Under the pieces are notes generated by a model that was given only the letters and a program-made list of their open reading frames with translations, was not told the origin of the DNA and searched no databases. From a virus: a stretch of DNA of 27,016 nt. The translations under genes were made by a program, and so were the position numbers. Each line of letters opens with the position of its first letter. Position 1 is the stretch's first letter. Location: positions 1-27,016 of the IMG/VR virus record IMGVR_UViG_3300006802_000445; one strand, given 5' to 3'. Below, in pieces: positions 22,922 to 27,016 of this stretch.

Positions 22922-24046
22922 TTATTTTTTTGTAATGGAAATATTTTGAATTATATCAGTATCAACAACATTTATTATATACATTCCTTTGTTATATTCT
23001 GATAAATCATATGGAAACGAATTAATACCTCGATCTAAAGTAATAGTTTGTGTTTTTAATGATTGGCCAGTAAGAGTGATTAGGCTCAATTGTACTTGTG
23101 ATTCCTTTAAAGAATTTATAGTGATTAACACTTTATCTTCGGTTGGATTTGGATATGCCATGATTTCATATTTCTCATCTGTTTTACATTGTACAGTAAT
23201 AGGATCAAATATTTCAAACATTCCATCATAATCAATTTGTGTAAGTTGATAATATCCTTCAAAATAACGACCTGCTTTTAGATCATAAAATGTATATCGT
23301 GATTCATTTGTCGAATTTCCTTTAGCTTTCATTTCTGCTATTTCTAGCCAATGGATACCATCTCGACTTCTTTCTAATATAAAATAATCTGAATTAGTTT
23401 CTGAAGCAGTTTCCCAAGTTACTGTATTATATCCTCCATTTTCACAATTTATTGACATTCCTAAAAATTCTACGGGTAGTGTGTTAGGATAAATCAAAAT
23501 ATCATTTTCGGTTACCGTGCCGGCTCCTGTAAAAGCGGGGCCATTATAAGACCCATCTATATTAAAAGATCCATTTACATTAACTGAAGAAGTTGCTTCA
23601 TCTATTATCACATTGCCACCAACACTTAAGGTACCATCAAAATCTATTTCAATATTCGTACCATTTTCTGCCGTTAGATCTCCTAGAATAGATACTTCAC
23701 CATTTCCTAATATAGTTAGGATTCCATTATTGTTAATATCTATAGACCCTATAGTTATCTTACCTGATACATTTAATTGGATATTATTATTACCTGATAA
23801 AGTCCCGACAATATGGAGTATACCACCGTCGTCAATCGTTATACCTATTCCATTACTAGAACTTACATTTCCCGAACAATAAATGGAATCGGGATTAACT
23901 ACATGTAAGAGTGAATTATTATTTAATGTGATATCAGAATAACTTGCATTTCCGGAAGTTATATAAGTTTGATTGTTATTAACAGTTAATGTTTGTGAAA
24001 AACAAATAACAGGTATAAAAATTAATAGGATAAATAAATTCTTCAT
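22922..24046 (-). CDS. Secreted protein with type IX secretion C-terminal sorting domain
   Basis: A 374-aa protein built like a Bacteroidota surface protein. Residues 1-18 are a Sec signal peptide (MKNLFILLIFIPVICFSQ). Residues 20-185 form a repetitive Asn/Gly/Ile-rich β-solenoid-like region (for example IQLNVSGKITIGSIDINNN). LPVEFLG (190-196) opens a domain with TVTWETASETNSDYFILERS, typical of T9SS cargo. The last 80 residues are a type A sorting domain: YPNPTEDKVLITI (298-310), LTGQSL, then LSEYNKGMYIINVV and final ISITKK. That tag sends proteins through the T9SS to be anchored on or released from the host surface. Such a gene in a phage tail region is unusual. A candidate structured RNA lies just upstream. 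Domain call secure; role (surface exclusion, adhesion, virion part) unknown. Confidence 0.88.
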   Translation of the reverse strand: MKNLFILLIFIPVICFSQTLTVNNNQTYITSGNASYSDITLNNNSLLHVVNPDSIYCSGNVSSSNGIGITIDDGGILHIVGTLSGNNNIQLNVSGKITIGSIDINNNGILTILGNGEVSILGDLTAENGTNIEIDFDGTLSVGGNVIIDEATSSVNVNGSFNIDGSYNGPAFTGAGTVTENDILIYPNTLPVEFLGMSINCENGGYNTVTWETASETNSDYFILERSRDGIHWLEIAEMKAKGNSTNESRYTFYDLKAGRYFEGYYQLTQIDYDGMFEIFDPITVQCKTDEKYEIMAYPNPTEDKVLITINSLKESQVQLSLITLTGQSLKTQTITLDRGINSFPYDLSEYNKGMYIINVVDTDIIQNISITKK

Positions 24047-24063
24047 AATAATTGTATGTTATT

Positions 24064-24118
24064 AACTCAATTGAAGAATCTTCACGAAACCCCCATCTTG
24101 CCATGGGCCGGCTGAGTT
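24064..24118 (-). ncRNA. Candidate three-way-junction RNA in the leader of the T9SS gene
   Basis: On the minus strand AACTCA at one end pairs with TGAGTT at the other, enclosing two hairpins: CCCAT/ATGGG with a GGCAAG loop, and TGAAG/CTTCA with an ATT loop. The stretch is clearly richer in G and C than the surrounding gaps and ends 17 nt before the ATG. No T run follows, so it is not a standard terminator. No known riboswitch consensus is recognised. Confidence 0.4.
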
Positions 24119-24121
24119 TAA

Positions 24122-25183
24122 TTATTTATATTTTTTTACAATAGAACCATCATCATAAATCTCAAATACAAGACCTTTAGTATTTTCTGATACCAATTGT
24201 CCAATTTGGTTTACAATTTTTACAGGTTTATTTCTATCAATATTATTATTAATACTTATGATATTGAATGTTTCTGATTCTCCATTAAAATCAAATTGTG
24301 TTAAACGATAATAATTGATTACAGGTAAATAAGTTCTATCTACAATTTCATATTCTGTTATGTCATTAGTTGTACCCATTCCGCTGGTTGTAGAAACCAT
24401 ATCCCAATTTTTACCATCTATACTTCTTTCTACTACATAGTAATCACAATTTATTTCAGATTCTGTTATCCATGTTAAATAATTGTCTCTGCCAACATTC
24501 TCGCCAGTAAAAGAAGTTAATTCAACTGGCAGAGTGCCATAATCTATTTCAGAAAGACCCATATCATCTATCCACCATTCTTCACCAGATGCATTTACTC
24601 GAGCATAGATATCAATAGCAACTTGTGTTACACCCATTGGGATGTATAATTCTACTACAGAATATCCGTCGCCTGTATTAGTTCTGTTACCTCCCGCCAA
24701 TGGTTGGAATTCTGTAAGAGTTCCATCCGCCATTTTAGAAGCCACTGCGTTTGTGTTGTAATCCCAATAAGCATTACCATATCCTCTAATTCTTATTTCC
24801 GATGTATACGACAATTCACCATCGGTACTTAAATAAACTTGAACGAAATCTGGAGAATCTACGCCAGCTGTGTTTCCTCCTGTGAATCTATATGACCCTA
24901 ATCTAAATCTGAACACGTGTTCTTTAAATGGGTCTAACCCAGTTACATTTGGTAGATAATATATATCATCTTCTATCCCAGAATTACCATTGGACCAACC
25001 TAATAATGCGGCACTGGTGTTTCCTGATACTGAGGCATTAGTAAAATATCCAGCATCAAAGCCTGACCACCAAAATCCACCCCATTCATAATCTTCTACA
25101 TTATCATATGTGACTAATGTTTCTGTTTGTGCGTAAATATTTAATGAAACCAATAACCATAAACTTAAAAATAATTGTTTCAT
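24122..25183 (-). CDS. Secreted Bacteroidota-type protein with variant C-terminal tag
   Basis: A 353-aa protein with a Sec signal peptide (MKQLFLSLWLLVSLNIYAQ, cleavage after Ala18). Residues about 20-212 are Trp/Tyr/Gly-rich β-sandwich-like sequence, possibly carbohydrate-binding: EWGGFWWSGFDAGYF near the start and DIYARVNASGEEWWIDDMGL near the end. LPVELTSFTG (218-227) starts the same domain as in the neighbouring T9SS protein, with LTWITESEINCDYYVVERSI and YYRLTQFDFNG. The last 36 residues (VKIVNQIGQLVSE then GLVFEIYDDGSIVKKYK) look like the short variant sorting ends of marine flavobacterial proteins. This comparison is from memory. It precedes the other T9SS gene, so both are probably co-transcribed. 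Confidence 0.78.
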   Translation of the reverse strand: MKQLFLSLWLLVSLNIYAQTETLVTYDNVEDYEWGGFWWSGFDAGYFTNASVSGNTSAALLGWSNGNSGIEDDIYYLPNVTGLDPFKEHVFRFRLGSYRFTGGNTAGVDSPDFVQVYLSTDGELSYTSEIRIRGYGNAYWDYNTNAVASKMADGTLTEFQPLAGGNRTNTGDGYSVVELYIPMGVTQVAIDIYARVNASGEEWWIDDMGLSEIDYGTLPVELTSFTGENVGRDNYLTWITESEINCDYYVVERSIDGKNWDMVSTTSGMGTTNDITEYEIVDRTYLPVINYYRLTQFDFNGESETFNIISINNNIDRNKPVKIVNQIGQLVSENTKGLVFEIYDDGSIVKKYK

Positions 25184-25191
25184 AATATTCC

Positions 25192-25206
25192 TTTATATAT
25201 AAATAT
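25192..25206 (-). promoter_or_regulatory. Recurrent AT element with ribosome binding site
   Basis: Minus strand ATATTTATATATAAA, running into AAAGGA 7 nt before the ATG of the secreted protein. The copy is less exact than those at 9263 and 19203. Confidence 0.35.
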
Positions 25207-25225
25207 AAGGAAATATGATTGATTA

Positions 25226-25630
25226 TCAAATTATTTTTATATCTTGCCGGCCATGTTTCCAATATGGCTCACCTCCATAATTTATACATAGCTCTTCTTC
25301 GGCATTAATATCACGTATAGCAACAAACTGAAATGCTTTTTCTGTAGGGTGATCTATCCAATCTGTATTAGGAGAATGTGAGTGGTTGTAGAGTGAGCCA
25401 TATCCCCAAGCTACTACAAAATCTTGATTACCGTTATGTGCTCCCTCTCTTGGATATCCAAATCGATAATTGAAAAATGGATCTAGAGTTTTATTGCCTG
25501 GGTTTTTACCTAAGGATATTAAAGGACATATTTCTATGGTTTCTCCTTCTGCAATTACTTCTCGTGCAAATACTCCTAAACCTTTACCCTCTACGGGTTT
25601 CACATATATTTTAGTTGGAGGGTAATACAT
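25226..25630 (-). CDS. SET-domain protein (putative lysine methyltransferase)
   Basis: A 134-aa protein that is essentially a bare SET domain, near the size of chlorovirus vSET (119 aa). GKGLGVFA (15-22) is the AdoMet-binding GxG motif. GYGSLYNHSHSPN (76-88) has the N-H-S of motif III (N82, H83). EEELCINYG (111-119) is motif IV with the catalytic tyrosine Y118. There is no pre-SET or Cys-rich post-SET zinc region. It would transfer methyl groups to lysine side chains; the target may be a virion or host protein. The start shares its first base with the stop of the 222-aa structural gene (TAATG), so it is made with virion proteins. Family call strong, substrate unknown. Confidence 0.87.
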   Translation of the reverse strand: MYYPPTKIYVKPVEGKGLGVFAREVIAEGETIEICPLISLGKNPGNKTLDPFFNYRFGYPREGAHNGNQDFVVAWGYGSLYNHSHSPNTDWIDHPTEKAFQFVAIRDINAEEELCINYGGEPYWKHGRQDIKII

Positions 25631-26298
25631 TATTTTAATTCAAAACCATATGCAATGATGTTAAATGCTGCATTTGCACCTAATCCAGTTGTTAGGTTGT
25701 CATTAATCTCTAGTACTAATCTGTTGTTAGTTCCTTTTGCAATTTTTAATCCGTATTGGAATCCAAATATTTTCTGAAAATCTAGTACAGGAAGAATACC
25801 ATTTGCGGGGGAGACACCTTTACCAGACGCTCCTTGAATAGCAGGCGCGATAAATGGGCCGGCTGTTGGATCTGCAAATGCAGGATTACCTTGACATAAT
25901 CGTATAAAATCAAAGTTGGTTGTTAAAGAGGTACCTATATTTACTTCACCATTATTATCTTCATAATACAAACGCATTCCATTTGTTAAAGCAGCTCCAC
26001 TACCTGCAAAATCATCTCCTAATACAATACCATCTCCTGCTATAATAAAAGATAGTGAAGTAATGTAAATATCTGCTCTTGCAATACCATCAATTGAAAA
26101 TATTTGAGGAGTAGTAGAACCATCCACTAACATATCAGTAGTTGTTCCGTCTCCATTTAAAGTAAGAAATTGACGAAATATTAACTGCTTATCTCTATCA
26201 TCTTGAGGTGGAAAAGGTGCTGGTTGTACACGGATATATCCGCCATCCTCAATTAGAGCCTGCTTATTATCATCTACTATTCTAGTTTTACTTGACAT
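25630..26298 (-). CDS. Putative virion structural protein (222 aa)
   Basis: A 222-aa β-rich protein with little charge clustering. Phrases such as FLTLNGDGTTTDMLVDGSTT and LTNGMRLYYEDNNGEVNIG, and the closing NLTTGLGANAAFNIIAYGFE, resemble capsid- or neck-decoration proteins of marine myoviruses, from memory only. It starts at the stop codon of the 193-aa gene and ends at the start of the SET gene (1-nt overlaps on both sides), so all three are co-translated. No signal peptide. A head or tail surface role is likely from context; the exact role is unknown. Confidence 0.55.
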   Translation of the reverse strand: MSSKTRIVDDNKQALIEDGGYIRVQPAPFPPQDDRDKQLIFRQFLTLNGDGTTTDMLVDGSTTPQIFSIDGIARADIYITSLSFIIAGDGIVLGDDFAGSGAALTNGMRLYYEDNNGEVNIGTSLTTNFDFIRLCQGNPAFADPTAGPFIAPAIQGASGKGVSPANGILPVLDFQKIFGFQYGLKIAKGTNNRLVLEINDNLTTGLGANAAFNIIAYGFELK

Positions 26299-26879
26299 TA
26301 ATATAATTCTCTATATATTATTGATCTTGCTCCAAATTGTACTGGCATTGAAGTGTTTCCTGCTGGTGGAGTAATAGATACACCGACAGATGAACCTTTT
26401 TCTAATACTAGGTTTGCAGGAATTTCATTAAATTGTCCTACAGGTACATATAATGTAGCTGCAAGTGTTCCACCTGTAAATGCAGATCCTGAGGCTCCAT
26501 ATTGTAAAGTTGCATCTAATGTGTTGGAAGATCCAAAATTCTGATTAAGTGCTACAGATGCTGTTGCAACAGACATCGCTGTTGGGTTTTTATAGAAATT
26601 TATCCCATACATATTTGGGCTACCTCCAGATGCCGTAGTAGCGGTAGTAAAAAAGTTTTCTAGAATTATTGTATCATCTTCATTATTTTCTAAAAAGAAT
26701 ACTGCATTTTCTCCAGCAGTTGTTAGAGTTACTAAAGGTGTGCCTAAAAAGTAAGCATCTCCTTCTTCAGCACTATACTGAAAAATGGTTTCACTAATTG
26801 AAGAAGCTAATAATCTATTATCAGAGCTTACCCCAACTGTATATCCTTTTCCTGTTCCGTCTTCTATATTGAATCCCAT
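26298..26879 (-). CDS. Putative virion surface protein (193 aa), tandem paralogue
   Basis: A 193-aa β-rich protein starting MGFNIEDGTGKGYTVGVSSD. Repeated patterns of small hydrophobic, Thr, Ser and Gly residues fit a trimeric or jelly-roll virion protein. The C-terminus (QFNEIPANLVLEKGSSVGVS then ITPPAGNTSMPVQFG) aligns with the partial gene immediately upstream at the right edge (FNQVNTALIFPKGSSLLLTV then TPPTNNTVMPVNFN), so the two are paralogues. AAGGAAAT lies just before the ATG. Similar protein pairs occur in other marine phages in my recollection, without assigned function. Confidence 0.58.
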   Translation of the reverse strand: MGFNIEDGTGKGYTVGVSSDNRLLASSISETIFQYSAEEGDAYFLGTPLVTLTTAGENAVFFLENNEDDTIILENFFTTATTASGGSPNMYGINFYKNPTAMSVATASVALNQNFGSSNTLDATLQYGASGSAFTGGTLAATLYVPVGQFNEIPANLVLEKGSSVGVSITPPAGNTSMPVQFGARSIIYRELY

Positions 26880-26886
26880 AATTTCC

Positions 26887-27016
26887 TTATAATTTTAATT
26901 TTGATACTGTGATATTAAAGTTTACTGGCATTACTGTGTTGTTAGTTGGGGGTGTTACTGTCAATAATAATGATGATCCTTTTGGGAAAATTAATGCAGT
27001 GTTAACTTGATTAAAA
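26887..27016 (-). CDS. Partial paralogue of the 193-aa virion protein (C-terminal 42 residues)
   Basis: Only the last 42 codons are in the window; the frame runs off the right edge and ends at TAA (26887-26889). The residues FNQVNTALIFPKGSSLLLTV then TPPTNNTVMPVNFNITVSKL match the C-terminus of the next gene at the same positions (KGSS, TPP, N-T, MPV shared). It shows a tandem duplication of surface proteins. The stop is 10 nt before the next ATG. Confidence 0.72.
   Translation of the reverse strand, partial: FNQVNTALIFPKGSSLLLTVTPPTNNTVMPVNFNITVSKLKL

Noticed and set aside
23980-24046. Lipoprotein signal (Cys at residue 15) in the T9SS-type protein
   Set aside because: The residue before the Cys is Ile, where a lipobox needs Gly, Ala or Ser; the sequence fits an ordinary Sec signal cut after CFS.
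1-27016. CRISPR arrays, tRNA genes, insertion sequences, integrase
   Set aside because: Looked for repeated spacers, cloverleaf ends and transposase-like frames; none seen by eye. A tRNA scan and repeat finder would be needed to exclude them formally.

Overview
The window is a block of a tailed-phage genome with a contractile tail (myovirus morphology). All 28 genes recognised here lie on the minus strand, are packed end to end (many 1-4 nt stop/start overlaps) and are AT-rich. No host housekeeping, integrase or tRNA gene was seen. The host is probably a member of the Bacteroidota, likely an aquatic one. The phage carries a protein with a clear type IX secretion (T9SS) C-terminal sorting domain, a second exported protein with the same Bacteroidota-type domain, and a small CC...C..C protein of a type common in Bacteroidota. 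Host assignment is inference.

In the order of transcription (right to left), 25.6-27.0 kb holds a tandem family of putative virion surface proteins: a partial copy, a 193-aa paralogue and a 222-aa protein. Coupled to these by a 1-nt overlap is a 134-aa SET-domain protein, a presumed lysine methyltransferase. Between 22.9 and 25.2 kb are two signal-peptide proteins of T9SS-cargo type, separated by a short GC-richer element that can fold as a three-way junction. From 22.4 down to 11.9 kb runs the tail module in near-canonical order: a coiled-coil small protein, sheath, tube, gp26-like tail chaperone with an overlapping second frame, tape measure, a baseplate/tube-junction protein, a LysM-like wedge protein, the baseplate hub and a tail-associated protein. 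The tube gene is bracketed by two strong intrinsic terminators.

From 11.9 to 3.6 kb is the replication and recombination module: an exonuclease-less family A DNA polymerase with altered motifs, a PD-(D/E)XK nuclease, a conserved small protein with a TTG start, a gp32-like SSB, a UvsX recombinase, a 5'-3' flap exonuclease, a GT32 glycosyltransferase, a purine phosphoribosyltransferase and a DnaB-type helicase. From 3.5 kb to the left edge is nucleotide metabolism and small accessory genes: a B12-dependent ribonucleotide reductase, a histone-H1-like 55-aa protein, a Cys-rich small protein, a GNAT acetyltransferase, an ADP-ribosyltransferase-like protein and the N-terminal two thirds of a GTP cyclohydrolase I.

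Four points deserve most attention. First, T9SS-type export signals are encoded inside a phage structural region. Second, a short N-terminal peptide is shared by three unrelated small proteins (ART-like, GNAT, nuclease) and resembles the T4 capsid-targeting sequence, so these may be packaged and injected effectors. Third, a SET methyltransferase is coupled to a virion gene. Fourth, an AT-rich element (core ATATTTATAnTAAA) recurs between genes across the whole window.
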